Origin: Erysipelotrichaceae bacterium
GTDB lineage: Bacteria > Bacillota_I > Bacilli_A > RFN20 > CAG-826
Reading direction: 5' to 3'
DNA length: 42,073 bases
Assembly: GCA_012744375.1 (NCBI GenBank)
Contig: JAAYCD010000108.1
Span: 1 to 42,073 of the forward strand
How positions within the stretch are numbered: position 1 is the first letter of the stretch; each line of letters begins with the position of its first letter. Of the stretch, positions 27,933-37,969 are shown one piece after another. The translations under genes and the position numbers were made by a program. The notes below the pieces were generated by a model. That model saw nothing but the letters and a program-made list of their open reading frames with translations. It ran no database searches and had not been told where the DNA came from.

Positions 27933-28886
27933 ATGGGTGAGCACATTCCAGTCCTCTATAACGAGGTTATCGAAGGATTAAACATTAAGCCAGATGGCAT
28001 TTACGTCGACTTAACAGTCGGTCGTGGTGGCCATAGCTCTGGCATATTGACAAAACTAACCACCGGTCGACTCATCGCTGTAGATCAAGACTTAGATGCA
28101 ATCGAAGCTTCAAAAGTCAGATTAGCCAAAATTTCAAACAACTTTGTTGTTAGACGGGCTAACTTCTCAAAGATTGAGGATATACTCGAAGAAGAAAACG
28201 CTGAAGAAGTGGATGGCATCTTAATGGACTTAGGAGTATCTTCTCCCCAGTTCGATGAAGGTGAACGCGGCTTCTCATATCGCGAAGACGCAACGCTCGA
28301 CATGCGGATGGATCAAAGAAATCCTTTAACCGCTTATCAAATTATCAATTCTTATTCTTTACAAGAATTAACCCAAATATTTAAGAATTATGGCGAAGAA
28401 AAATTTGCATATTCTATCGCCAAAAACATCATCAAAAGCCGCGAGGTTACTCCAATTGAAACGACCTACCAATTAGTAGAAATTATCAAAATGAGTAAAC
28501 CGATGAAAGAACTCAATAAAAAAGGACACCCAGCTAAACAAGTGTTCCAGGCATTAAGAATCGCGGTCAACGACGAACTAAATGTTCTAGAAACAACCTT
28601 AACCCGAGCATTAAGACACTTAAAGCCCGGTGGAAGACTAGCAGTCATTACCTTCCATAGTGGTGAAGATAGAATAGTCAAAAATATCTTCAAAGACGCT
28701 TCGGTTGTAGTAGGTAACCGATTCGATGGCCCAAATGTTCCTACTGAAAAGCCATACATACTCATTAATAATAAGCCGATTGTCGCTTCAAAAGCGGAAT
28801 TAGAAAGTAATCACCGCGCTGCAAGCGCTAAGCTTCGGATCATTGCCAGAAAGAAAGGGGATACTAATTATGGTCATGAAAGATAA
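27933..28886 (+). CDS. rsmH: 16S rRNA (cytosine1402-N4)-methyltransferase
   Basis: GEHIPVLYNEVIEGL, VDLTVGRGGHS, LMDLGVSSPQFD, RGFSYREDATLDMRMD; start trimmed to 27933. Confidence 0.96.
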   Translation: MGEHIPVLYNEVIEGLNIKPDGIYVDLTVGRGGHSSGILTKLTTGRLIAVDQDLDAIEASKVRLAKISNNFVVRRANFSKIEDILEEENAEEVDGILMDLGVSSPQFDEGERGFSYREDATLDMRMDQRNPLTAYQIINSYSLQELTQIFKNYGEEKFAYSIAKNIIKSREVTPIETTYQLVEIIKMSKPMKELNKKGHPAKQVFQALRIAVNDELNVLETTLTRALRHLKPGGRLAVITFHSGEDRIVKNIFKDASVVVGNRFDGPNVPTEKPYILINNKPIVASKAELESNHRAASAKLRIIARKKGDTNYGHER

Positions 28887-29085
28887 GTTAGTCAAAAACC
28901 ATCATCATCGTTTATACTACCGTTTTCGCAAATTAGGTATTTTAACTCTTGCCCTTATTTCATTTGGAACTATCGTTGCTGTTCCAACCTATATCACTGT
29001 CCGCGAGATTGAAAACCAAACTCAACATGCTGAAACTAATCGCGTTCAAGAAGATTTGTTAGCAGTTGAAGACGTGAATTTTTAA
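28870..29085 (+). CDS. Small single-TM protein in the FtsL position
   Basis: About 71 aa, basic N-terminus, one TM (LGILTLALISFGTIVAVPTYIT), short acidic extracellular tail; overlaps the rsmH end. Confidence 0.65.
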   Translation: MVMKDKLVKNHHHRLYYRFRKLGILTLALISFGTIVAVPTYITVREIENQTQHAETNRVQEDLLAVEDVNF

Positions 29086-29132
29086 GCCTGTTAATAAATT
29101 TAATACGCTAAAAATCAAGGTTGTATCAATAT

Positions 29133-29166
29133 AGAGACGATTTGTTCATGCTGTCGTCTTTTTTAA
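29133..29166 (+). terminator. Probable intrinsic terminator after mraZ-rsmH-TM gene
   Basis: AGACGA...TCGTCTTTTTTAA hairpin with T-run. Confidence 0.55.
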
Positions 29167-29255
29167 TTTATAGTCATTAAATAGTAATAAAATGGTAAAC
29201 AATTAGTATATTTTCCGATATTTTCCTGTTAAATTGCTTAACTAATAGTTAATTG

Positions 29256-29284
29256 TTGTTATCTAACAAAAAGTTATTTACAAT
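29256..29284 (+). promoter_or_regulatory. ftsA promoter
   Basis: TTGTTA, 17-nt spacer, TACAAT. Confidence 0.6.
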
Positions 29285-29305
29285 AAAGTAAAATTGGTAA
29301 TAAAT

Positions 29306-30511
29306 ATGGAAAAACCTATCGCAGCGATTGAACTCGGTTCAAAAAAGTTAAAGTTAGTTGTTGGCTATGAATTAGATGGTCAAGTTTATGTTATTTATAC
29401 ATTAGTCAAACCGTACGGCCAATGTATCGATGCCGGAGTATTTAGCGATGAAAGCAAAATTAGTGCGACCATCGCAAGCATACGCGAATTTACCGATCCA
29501 TTAGCTAAACTGCGCATCAACATTTCTGATGTGCTTTTATGTTTACCGCCTTATAACCTCGGTATTTATCAAACTAGACAAGTCACTACCGTCGTAACCG
29601 AAGATTCGAAAATCTCACCACTAGATATCAAAAACATATATGCATTAATTCGCAATAGTGCCTATCCACTAAACGAAAAAGCCTTAGTTGATGTTGTCCC
29701 TGAGTCATTCACACTTGATCATGGACGCATTTTTGCACGCGCTCCAATGGGAGAATCTTCTTCTACTTTAACCGTAAGCGCCAAAGTGCAAACCTTACCA
29801 AAAGCTTTGGTTGATAGTTATCAAAACGTTTTACTCAATGGTGGAGTGGTTTCGCGGCGCTTTGTTGTTGCCCCTTTAGCAGCTGTTGAACTAATTTCCT
29901 CTTACGATAATATGCCACACTCCTATATTCTTGTTGACATCGGTTCAAATATTACCACGGTCTCATTTATTGGAAATGGGGCATTATATGGTTCAACCTA
30001 TTTTTCTTGGGGAAGTGACCACATAACAGAAAGAATTATTGAAAAATTCAACATTAATGAAGCTGATGCTGAAAAATATAAAATGATGTACGGCATAGAT
30101 AATCGTGTCATGAACTTCAAGGTGCCTATTTGTAGTGTCGATGATGGTGCTGGTCGCGAAATAAAACATTTTAACAACGAACTTAACGCAATTATTAAAA
30201 GCGAACTCGACATATTCGTAAAAAACATTAATCAAGCAGTGGACTCCATTGTTTTACAACATGATAAATCATATCGCTCCTTCCCGATGTTACTCATTGG
30301 TGGGGGTGCAGAACTTAACGGTTTAGAAGCTTATTTAGCTCCAAAAGTATTAAGCGAAAGTGTTCAAGTCATTAGACCGAAAAACTTAGGAGCTAGAAAT
30401 GGTACATTTTTCAATTGTTTAGGTATGCTGTTAGCAAATGCTAAATATCTCAATGTCAATGATGAATCCCATACAAAGGCGGGTAATTTGACTCGCAATC
30501 CAGGGAAATAA
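29306..30511 (+). CDS. ftsA: Cell division protein FtsA
   Basis: Actin-like fold motifs (IAAIELGSKKLKLVVG, YILVDIGSNITTVSFI, PMLLIGGGAELNGLEAYL), directly upstream of ftsZ. Confidence 0.9.
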   Translation: MEKPIAAIELGSKKLKLVVGYELDGQVYVIYTLVKPYGQCIDAGVFSDESKISATIASIREFTDPLAKLRINISDVLLCLPPYNLGIYQTRQVTTVVTEDSKISPLDIKNIYALIRNSAYPLNEKALVDVVPESFTLDHGRIFARAPMGESSSTLTVSAKVQTLPKALVDSYQNVLLNGGVVSRRFVVAPLAAVELISSYDNMPHSYILVDIGSNITTVSFIGNGALYGSTYFSWGSDHITERIIEKFNINEADAEKYKMMYGIDNRVMNFKVPICSVDDGAGREIKHFNNELNAIIKSELDIFVKNINQAVDSIVLQHDKSYRSFPMLLIGGGAELNGLEAYLAPKVLSESVQVIRPKNLGARNGTFFNCLGMLLANAKYLNVNDESHTKAGNLTRNPGK

Positions 30512-30523
30512 GGAGACAAGTTT

Positions 30524-31633
30524 ATGCAAAATTACGATTTAGATAATTTTGAACCCGCAGCCAAGATAGTCGTCATCGGCGTCGGTGGTGCTGGCAATAA
30601 TGCCGTTAACCGCATGATTGATGAAGAAATCGCTAATGTTGATTTCTGGGTGGCAAACACTGATAAACAAGCGCTTTCGACGAGCAAATCACCAAATCGT
30701 TTGATCTTAGGTCAAGACATTACTGGTGGTTTAGGTGCTGGAGGAGAACCAGAAATCGGTGAAAAAGCTGCTGAAGCTAGCGCCGAAGACATCAAGCAAA
30801 TCGTCAAAGATGCGAACATGGTTTTTGTCGCAGCTGGTATGGGTGGAGGCACTGGTACTGGCGCAGCGCCAGTCGTAGCTAGAATCGCCAAAGATTCAGG
30901 TGCTTTAGTCATCGCCATTGTCACTCGTCCTTTTACTTTTGAAGGCAAGAAAAGAGTCGTTAATTCGATTTCTGGCTTAAATAGGCTTAGAGAAAATGTT
31001 GATTCAATTATCGTTGTTAGTAATGATAAGTTACTAATGACTGCTGGAAATTCTGCAATTTCTTCGGCATTTAATGAATCTGATAAAGTGTTGGCACAAT
31101 CCGTTAAAACCGTTGTTAATTTAATTTTATTACCTGCTGTTATTAATCTAGATTTTGCTGATGTTCGTAATACACTCAAAAACTCTGGCGTGGCGATGAT
31201 TGGTTTTGGTGTCGGTAATGGTCCTAATCGTGCTAAAGAAGCCGCCACAGCCGCTTTAAATTCTCCATTACTTGAAACGTCTATTTCTGGAGCAAGACGT
31301 GCGATTGTCGCGGTGACATGTGGTAGAAATGTTTCACTATTTGATGCTCAAGATACTGTTAACTTATTAATTAATGCTTCAGGTCATGATGTTGATGTCA
31401 AGTTTGGCGTAGCCATTAATGATCAACTCAATGATGAAATCTTAGTCAGTGTTATCGCTAGTGACTTTGAAGATGAAATTGATTTCACACAACCAACAAC
31501 CTATACTTCTCCTAATCGTAATACGGTTGAACCTCCAGTACTTACTCCTGTTTTACAATCTGAAGACGATGATGGTGAAGGGATTGATAATATCGATAAA
31601 ACCTCGATTTTACCTGGTTTCTTAAAAGACTAA
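30524..31633 (+). CDS. ftsZ: Cell division protein FtsZ
   Basis: IGVGGAGNNAVNRMI, AAGMGGGTGTGAAPVVA, C-terminal ILPGFLKD peptide. Confidence 0.98.
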   Translation: MQNYDLDNFEPAAKIVVIGVGGAGNNAVNRMIDEEIANVDFWVANTDKQALSTSKSPNRLILGQDITGGLGAGGEPEIGEKAAEASAEDIKQIVKDANMVFVAAGMGGGTGTGAAPVVARIAKDSGALVIAIVTRPFTFEGKKRVVNSISGLNRLRENVDSIIVVSNDKLLMTAGNSAISSAFNESDKVLAQSVKTVVNLILLPAVINLDFADVRNTLKNSGVAMIGFGVGNGPNRAKEAATAALNSPLLETSISGARRAIVAVTCGRNVSLFDAQDTVNLLINASGHDVDVKFGVAINDQLNDEILVSVIASDFEDEIDFTQPTTYTSPNRNTVEPPVLTPVLQSEDDDGEGIDNIDKTSILPGFLKD

Positions 31634-33439
31634 ATGAAAAAAATTGTTTTATCCGTAATTTGTGTATTGACCTTAACCGCCTGTAATTTTGGTGGCCTTT
31701 TTCCACATTCTAGTTCCACTAATGACTATAGTTATTCTAACGTCATTCCGAGTAGTTCAAACGGCATAAGTTCTTCTGAATCCTCTTCTTCGAACATACC
31801 TTCTTCTAATTCTAGTAGTTCTTCTAATGTAATAGATAAAGAGCCTTATAACGGTTACTACGTTTCTTTAACTAGCTGGACTAATGGTGAGGACCTAAAA
31901 AATAAACTTTATTCCATCATGCGTGATGGGTATAAACCTTTGAGTTATGGTGGTAATACCACCAATTGGCAATCTAACACAAAAGCTGACCACACAAAAT
32001 ACGATTTTGAATATTTAGATATCGTTTATAGTAACATTGATATATATTATTCTGAAACACAAAAAAGCTGGCAAAGAGAACACGCTTTTTGTGCTTCTTT
32101 AATGACTGGTAGTCCAACTAGTGAAGCAATCAAATATAAAGGACGTGCAACTGATTTTCATAATTTATTTGCTGCGCAATCTTCTGCTAATGGTTCTAGA
32201 CACAATAAAAACTATGGTACTGCAGATTCAACTAAAGTTGGTTATATAGATAGAACGATAGATAATGGTTTTGATGGCTATAGCTATGATGCCGTTAATT
32301 TTGAACCAGGTGATAAAGATAAGGGTCGCTTAGCTCGTGCACTTTTCTATATGGCAACGATGTATAAGGATGATGAGCTTGATACTGCAAACAACATTAC
32401 CATGAAAGGTTTAAGGTTATTAGAAGAAGCGGTCGAATATATTCCAGGTAATGCTGGAAACTTTGCGATTGGCAACTTATCAACGCTATTATTGTGGAAT
32501 AAAAACTTCGGTGTTGATTATTTAGAAATGCAACACAATATTTCCGTCTATCAAGATGTCATCTCGATCGATGGTTTTGCTCAAGGTAATCGTAATCCAT
32601 ATGTCGATTTCCCTGAATTAGCCGACTACGTTTATGGCGAGAAGAAAAATGATGCCGGAAGCTTAAAAGACCTAACTCCAAGTGAACGTTTGTTAGGTTC
32701 TGACGAACATGTGTTTTCGCATTATGCTCTTAAAAGCGCTAGACGTGAACATCAATTAGGTGAAACCTTAGCGCCTTCAGATTACGAAGTAGTTAAAGTT
32801 TATCAAGACTATACCTATGAACCAGTGACGACTGGGATTACCCATTCTTTAGCCGGCCACACTTTTAGTGCGGCTGATGGCGATAGCCTCGAAGCAACCA
32901 TTTCAATTGCATCACAAACATTTAAATATACAATCGTTCTTAACCCCATGGCTTCAACGGCCAGCGGTCCTATACATTTAAGTCATAAAACAGGTGATTT
33001 CGACATACTAAAATCTGGACAAGATCAAAATGTTTCTTATGGAAATTATAATTTCGTGTTGAACTTTACCACGAGTGGCAATGGATTAACACAAGGTTTA
33101 CATGTTCAAAATATTAGTACTAATGGTCCTGGTATTACCTTTGGTAGTGGGTCACGGCCACTCAACTCTTTAACGCTAACAACAGTAGCTAGTTTCACTA
33201 ATATCGATGCTGCATATATAAAAGCCGCAGCAGGTAATAGTGGAAGCAGCTATGAATTAACGATAAAGGTAAATGATGAAATTGTTTTAACTGGTGGACC
33301 GATTAATAATAGTGATGGCGTCTTCCGCTTGCATGGCGGAAACTTTGCTACTCCAAAAACCGGACAAATTAGTTTTATCTTTACAGGTACTAATGGTCTT
33401 AGACTCAATTCTATTGCTTTTAATTATATTAACGTTTAA
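31634..33439 (+). CDS. Endonuclease I-family lipoprotein with Ser-rich spacer and C-terminal beta-rich region
   Basis: Lipobox LTAC, Ser-rich linker, Endonuclease_I motifs WQREHAFCASLM, ATDFHNLFAAQSSANGSRHNKNYG, FEPGDKDKGRLARALFYMATMY, NRNPYVDFPELADYVYG. Confidence 0.87.
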   Translation: MKKIVLSVICVLTLTACNFGGLFPHSSSTNDYSYSNVIPSSSNGISSSESSSSNIPSSNSSSSSNVIDKEPYNGYYVSLTSWTNGEDLKNKLYSIMRDGYKPLSYGGNTTNWQSNTKADHTKYDFEYLDIVYSNIDIYYSETQKSWQREHAFCASLMTGSPTSEAIKYKGRATDFHNLFAAQSSANGSRHNKNYGTADSTKVGYIDRTIDNGFDGYSYDAVNFEPGDKDKGRLARALFYMATMYKDDELDTANNITMKGLRLLEEAVEYIPGNAGNFAIGNLSTLLLWNKNFGVDYLEMQHNISVYQDVISIDGFAQGNRNPYVDFPELADYVYGEKKNDAGSLKDLTPSERLLGSDEHVFSHYALKSARREHQLGETLAPSDYEVVKVYQDYTYEPVTTGITHSLAGHTFSAADGDSLEATISIASQTFKYTIVLNPMASTASGPIHLSHKTGDFDILKSGQDQNVSYGNYNFVLNFTTSGNGLTQGLHVQNISTNGPGITFGSGSRPLNSLTLTTVASFTNIDAAYIKAAAGNSGSSYELTIKVNDEIVLTGGPINNSDGVFRLHGGNFATPKTGQISFIFTGTNGLRLNSIAFNYINV

Positions 33440-33442
33440 AAT
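33414..33442 (+). promoter_or_regulatory. Promoter of the ileS T-box leader
   Basis: TTGCTT, 17-nt spacer, TAAAAT, overlapping the 3' end of the nuclease gene. Confidence 0.6.
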
Positions 33443-33449
33443 TAACTTT

Positions 33450-33672
33450 GCCTAGAAGACACGTCTTTAAGAATACTAACTTGAGCGAATTTGGGACGGT
33501 GGAAGCCAAATAGTATAGGTCTTAAAGGTATCACTTCTTTGTATGATTTCTGAACTAATAGTAAGAATCCGTTACTTCAACGAAATGAAGCAAAATGAGT
33601 GCTAGGAAGATCATCTTTCTAGAACTAAGGTGGTACCGCGCTAATAGCGTCCTTAGAAATGGACGCTTTTAT
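33450..33672 (+). ncRNA. T-box riboswitch leader (Ile specifier AUC)
   Basis: T-box AAGGTGGTACCGCG (33627-33640); stem I base AGAAG/CTTCT; GGGACGGTGGAAGCC; specifier ATC at 33530-33532 followed by A; terminator AGCGTCC-TTAGAAAT-GGACGCTTTT; antiterminator CTAAGG/CCTTAG. Confidence 0.93.
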
Positions 33673-33690
33673 ATTGAAAAGGAGTCAAAT

Positions 33691-36426
33691 ATGGATTACA
33701 AAGACACTTTATTAATGAACAAATCGAATTTCGAAATGCGGGGTAATTTAAATCTTAAAGAGCCTATTTTAGTCAAGAAATGGGAAGAAGAAAAGCTTTA
33801 TGAAAAGATGAATTTAAATCGCAAAGACGCAAAAGAGTTTGTGCTACACGATGGCCCGCCTTATGCTAATGGCGATATGCACTGCGGTCATATGCTTAAC
33901 CGCATTTTAAAAGATATTGTTGTTAGATATAAAAATATGCAGGGGTTTAGAACTCCCTTTGTATTTGGTTGGGACACCCACGGTTTACCAATTGAAAATA
34001 TGCTCACGAAAAGCGGAATAGACCGTAAAAGTATGTCTTTGGCCGCTTTTAGAGCAAAATGTGAGCAATATGCCTTGGGTCAAGTCGAAAGACAAAAAGA
34101 ACAAATTAAACGTTTGGGATTAGTCGGTGATTTTGTTCATCCTTATTTAACTTTACAAAAAGAATATGAAGCAGCACAAATTGAAGTATTTGCGGCGATG
34201 GCTTTAAAGGGTTTGATTTATAAAGGTTTAAAGCCAGTTTATTGGTCACCAAGCAGTGAATCCGCTTTAGCGGAAGCAGAAATTGAATACGCTGACGTTG
34301 AGTCACATTCTATTTATGTAGCCTTTAAGGTGAAAGATGGAAAAGGGATCATTGATAACGATGCTAGACTGATCATTTGGACAACTACTCCTTGGACACT
34401 CCCTGCTAACTTAGCGATTTCTGCGCACCCTGATTTTGTCTATGGCGAATACGAAACAAACTTTGGCAAACTCGTCTTCTTACAAGAATTTGCTGAAAAA
34501 CTCACTGAAGAACTAGGTTTAGGCATCATAAAATTAATCAAAACATTCAAAGGACAAGATTTAGAATTTGTCGTTTGCACTCATCCGTTTTACGATCGCG
34601 ATAGTCTAGTCATTAATGGCACACACGTGACTAACGAAGCTGGGACTGGCCTAGTCCATACTGCTCCAGGCCATGGTATTGAGGATTACCAAGTATGCTT
34701 AAAATATTCTAATAGAGGTCTAGAACCATATTGTCCTGTCGATGAACACGGTAAATTTTTACCTGAAGCAGGCGAAAGACTAGCGGGTATTTTTTATGAA
34801 AAAGCTAACGACGTCGTTTTAGAAATGTTACAAGAAAATCATGCATTATTAAAACATAGCAAATTCGTTCATAGCTATCCACATGACTGGAGAACAAAAA
34901 AACCATTAATTTTTAGAGCCACAAAACAATGGTTTTGCTCGATTGAACCAATTAGAGAACAGTTATTAGAGCAAATTCATCATATAAAATGGCATCCTGC
35001 TTGGGGCGAAACCCGCATGGTTAATATGATAAAAGACCGCGCTGATTGGTGTATTTCTCGTCAAAGAGCATGGGGTGTACCAATTCCAATTTTTTATGCC
35101 GAAGATGAAACGCCGATTATTGACGAAGTTGTCTTTAATCACGTAGCGAAATTGTTTAAAGAGTATGGCAGTAACATTTGGTATGAAAAAGAAGCGAAAG
35201 AACTTTTGCCACCAGGTTACGTTAATTCACATTCTCCTAACGAAATATTCACTAAAGAAAAAGACATCATGGATGTTTGGTTTGATAGTGGTTCTTCTTG
35301 GCAAGTACTTAAAAAGCGTGGCTTTGCTTTTCCTAGTGACTTGTATTTAGAAGGCAGTGACCAGTATCGCGGTTGGTTTAATTCTTCGTTAATTTTAAGT
35401 GCCGCTACCCAAGGCGAAGCTTCATTTAAGAATGTGGTCAGCCATGGTTGGGTGTTAGATGAAAAAGGCGAACAAATGCATAAATCTAAAGGTAATGGTG
35501 TTGATCCGACTAAAATTGCTAACGTTTATGGAGCAGATATTCTTAGACTTTGGGTGGCAAGTGTTGATTATCAACAAGATGTGAGAATTGGCGAAAACTT
35601 AATTAAGCAAGTCGCCGATCAATATCGCAAAATACGTAATACCTTAAAATTTATTTCTTGGAACTTAGCCGATTATGACGTTAATGACCAAGAAAACATC
35701 ACTTCGCGTGTTGACTTATATATTTTAGAAAAACTTAACGCTTTAATTAAGGAAGTAGTGACTTCGTTTGACGATTACGATTTTTCTAATGCAATTGGCC
35801 AAATCATGACTTTTATGTCAACAGATTTATCTAGTTTTTATCTAGACATTAATAAAGATGTTTTGTATTGTGAGGCGAAAAAATCTATTAGAAGAAGACA
35901 AGTACAAACTGTTTTATTTAAGGTTGGCGAAACGTTACTCGCTTTACTAAATCCAATTATTCCTTTTACGATGGACGAATTTAATGTCAATATGCCAGGG
36001 ATTAGAAAAGAAAATGCGCAATTTTTAAATTATCCAAATTATCGAGAAGTTAACGAAGAAGTGTTACAGGAATATGAACAGTTTAAACTTCTTAGAGATG
36101 ATGTTTTAAAAGCACTAGAAGAAGCACGTGTTAACAAAATAATTGGTTCTGCCCAAGAAGCACTTGTCTTAATTCAGTTTACTAACGATAAGTTAAAAAC
36201 TTTATTTAATTCGTATGACTTGACATTAAGAAACCAACTCTTTGTTGTTTCACAAATTAAAGAAAGTGATAATGAAGGGGTAGTCTATAAAAATGCAAAA
36301 ATTCAAATTTTACATCATCAGGGCCATTTCTGTGAAAGATGTTGGAACTACGAAGATGAAGCAGTGAAACAAGCAGATGATTCTTACTTATGCCGTCGCT
36401 GCCATGAGGTTATACATCATGAATAA
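33691..36426 (+). CDS. ileS: Isoleucyl-tRNA synthetase
   Basis: [45 protein letters not shown]-terminal zinc finger [15 protein letters not shown]; start trimmed to ATG 33691 after AAGGAG. Confidence 0.98.
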   Translation: MDYKDTLLMNKSNFEMRGNLNLKEPILVKKWEEEKLYEKMNLNRKDAKEFVLHDGPPYANGDMHCGHMLNRILKDIVVRYKNMQGFRTPFVFGWDTHGLPIENMLTKSGIDRKSMSLAAFRAKCEQYALGQVERQKEQIKRLGLVGDFVHPYLTLQKEYEAAQIEVFAAMALKGLIYKGLKPVYWSPSSESALAEAEIEYADVESHSIYVAFKVKDGKGIIDNDARLIIWTTTPWTLPANLAISAHPDFVYGEYETNFGKLVFLQEFAEKLTEELGLGIIKLIKTFKGQDLEFVVCTHPFYDRDSLVINGTHVTNEAGTGLVHTAPGHGIEDYQVCLKYSNRGLEPYCPVDEHGKFLPEAGERLAGIFYEKANDVVLEMLQENHALLKHSKFVHSYPHDWRTKKPLIFRATKQWFCSIEPIREQLLEQIHHIKWHPAWGETRMVNMIKDRADWCISRQRAWGVPIPIFYAEDETPIIDEVVFNHVAKLFKEYGSNIWYEKEAKELLPPGYVNSHSPNEIFTKEKDIMDVWFDSGSSWQVLKKRGFAFPSDLYLEGSDQYRGWFNSSLILSAATQGEASFKNVVSHGWVLDEKGEQMHKSKGNGVDPTKIANVYGADILRLWVASVDYQQDVRIGENLIKQVADQYRKIRNTLKFISWNLADYDVNDQENITSRVDLYILEKLNALIKEVVTSFDDYDFSNAIGQIMTFMSTDLSSFYLDINKDVLYCEAKKSIRRRQVQTVLFKVGETLLALLNPIIPFTMDEFNVNMPGIRKENAQFLNYPNYREVNEEVLQEYEQFKLLRDDVLKALEEARVNKIIGSAQEALVLIQFTNDKLKTLFNSYDLTLRNQLFVVSQIKESDNEGVVYKNAKIQILHHQGHFCERCWNYEDEAVKQADDSYLCRRCHEVIHHE

Positions 36427-37033
36427 AGAGAAGATGAAGTGTTATTTAAAAATGTTCTTTCGGTCTTTTGTTTGGCTTTTTATCTTGCTTTTAACGCTTG
36501 ACATCATTACCAAGCAACTAATTTTAGCAAGTGGGGCAAATCCCGGAACAGTGATTATGGACTGGGGTATTGTGCGCATCAGTTTTGTCTTAAATTATAA
36601 TGCTGCTTTCGGTTTAGGTTTTGCGGATAAGCTTGCTTCTCGAGTTACTTATTTAATTAGTGCTTCAATCATGTCGTTTGGCATTATTTCTTTCCTAATA
36701 ATTAAAAGAAAATCGACAAATTTACTCATTAGGGCTGCTTTTGTTTTAGTGATAACTGGGGCAATAGGCAATATGATTGATCGGACATTTTATGGACCTG
36801 AATACGCGGTCGTTGATTGGATTGACTTTTATTGGTTTTGGCCATTTGTCTTTAATATTGCTGATTGTTGTATTGTTATCGGCGCTGGTATTTTAATTGG
36901 ATTTACTTTGATATTAGAGGTTAAAGAAATGATAAAAAATCGCCAAGAAAAAGTTCATGAAGGTAAGGTTATTTCTAATACCGAAAAAGAACGTTTAGCC
37001 GAGCAAGATAAAACCGAAAAGAAAGATACTTAA
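36419..37033 (+). CDS. lspA: Lipoprotein signal peptidase (SPase II)
   Basis: [45 protein letters not shown]; start trimmed to 36419. Confidence 0.93.
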   Translation: MNKEKMKCYLKMFFRSFVWLFILLLTLDIITKQLILASGANPGTVIMDWGIVRISFVLNYNAAFGLGFADKLASRVTYLISASIMSFGIISFLIIKRKSTNLLIRAAFVLVITGAIGNMIDRTFYGPEYAVVDWIDFYWFWPFVFNIADCCIVIGAGILIGFTLILEVKEMIKNRQEKVHEGKVISNTEKERLAEQDKTEKKDT

Positions 37034-37034
37034 T

Positions 37035-37940
37035 ATGGAAAAAATCGCTGTAACATTTAGACAAAACGGATTAAGACTTGATAAAGCATTAAGTGAACTT
37101 AAGCCTGACTTTTCGCGTTCTTATGTCGCTAAACTATTAGAGGAAGGCAAAGTTTTGCTTAACGACAAAAACGAAAAACCAGCTTGTAAAGTTAAAGCTG
37201 GTGATGTGATTACCATTACTGAAATTATTGATACTAAAAGCGATATCAAGGAAGAAGATATACCGTTAGATATCATTTATGAAGATGATGACATCATGAT
37301 AATAAATAAACCGCAAGGCATGGTTGTCCATCCAGCTAATGGCCATTATTCTGGCACATTAGTTAACGCTTTAATGTTTCAAGAAGATAGCCTTTCTTCA
37401 ATCAATGGTGTCATTCGTCCAGGTATTGTCCACCGCATCGATAAAGATACTTCTGGCTTACTTTGTGTTGCAAAAAACGATAAAGCACATCACTTTTTAG
37501 CTGAGCAACTTCAAAATCACACCATGGCTAGAGAATATATCGCTTTAGTTCGTGGTGTCATCAAAGAAAATAGTGGGATGATTGATATGCCAATTGGTCG
37601 AGACCCAAAATCACGTCAAAAAATGGCGGCAGTAAAAGATGGAAAGCCGGCAATTACTAATTTTTTAGTAATGAGAAGATTTAAAACCCACACTTTGGTC
37701 AAGTGCCAATTAGTGTCTGGCCGCACCCACCAAATCCGTGTGCACCTAAGTTGTATTGGTTATCCAGTGGAAGGCGATCCTCTTTATGCTGGTAAAAATT
37801 TCGATAAACTTTATAAAGGTGGGCAATTATTAACCGCTTTTAAATTAAGACTCATTCATCCAGCCACAAAAAAAGAAATGGAATTTGAAATTCCATTACC
37901 TAAATATTTTGATGAAGTGTTTGCTCAACTAGAAGAATAA
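37035..37940 (+). CDS. rluD: RluA/RluD-family 23S rRNA pseudouridine synthase
   Basis: S4 domain N-terminus; HRIDKDTSGLLCVAK; SGRTHQIRVHLSCIGYPVEGD. Confidence 0.94.
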   Translation: MEKIAVTFRQNGLRLDKALSELKPDFSRSYVAKLLEEGKVLLNDKNEKPACKVKAGDVITITEIIDTKSDIKEEDIPLDIIYEDDDIMIINKPQGMVVHPANGHYSGTLVNALMFQEDSLSSINGVIRPGIVHRIDKDTSGLLCVAKNDKAHHFLAEQLQNHTMAREYIALVRGVIKENSGMIDMPIGRDPKSRQKMAAVKDGKPAITNFLVMRRFKTHTLVKCQLVSGRTHQIRVHLSCIGYPVEGDPLYAGKNFDKLYKGGQLLTAFKLRLIHPATKKEMEFEIPLPKYFDEVFAQLEE

Positions 37941-37969
37941 AATACAGTCAACAATTGTTGGCATTATGA

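Noticed and set aside
30712-31248. 178-aa antisense ORF in ftsZ
   Set aside because: Low-complexity A/P/S/T-rich composition is as expected from complementing FtsZ codons; no SD or family features.
31700-31830. Phase-variable simple repeat in the Ser-rich part of the nuclease lipoprotein
   Set aside because: Ser codons are mixed (TCT, AGT, TCA, TCC, TCG); no long homopolymer or uniform tandem unit.
33595-33690. ORF-track N-terminal extension of IleRS ([20 protein letters not shown]...)
   Set aside because: It translates the T-box and terminator; true start is ATG 33691 after AAGGAG.
33721-33750. Possible sense-codon reassignment of CGG or AGG, known in some Bacilli
   Set aside because: CGG encodes the conserved Arg of IleRS FEMRGNL, and AGG the conserved Arg of GlgP YKRQLLN (about 20087), so standard Arg meaning fits.
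37949-37960. CAACAATTGTTG palindrome between convergent rluD and PHP gene
   Set aside because: Short, no T-run, not convincing as a terminator; may be chance.
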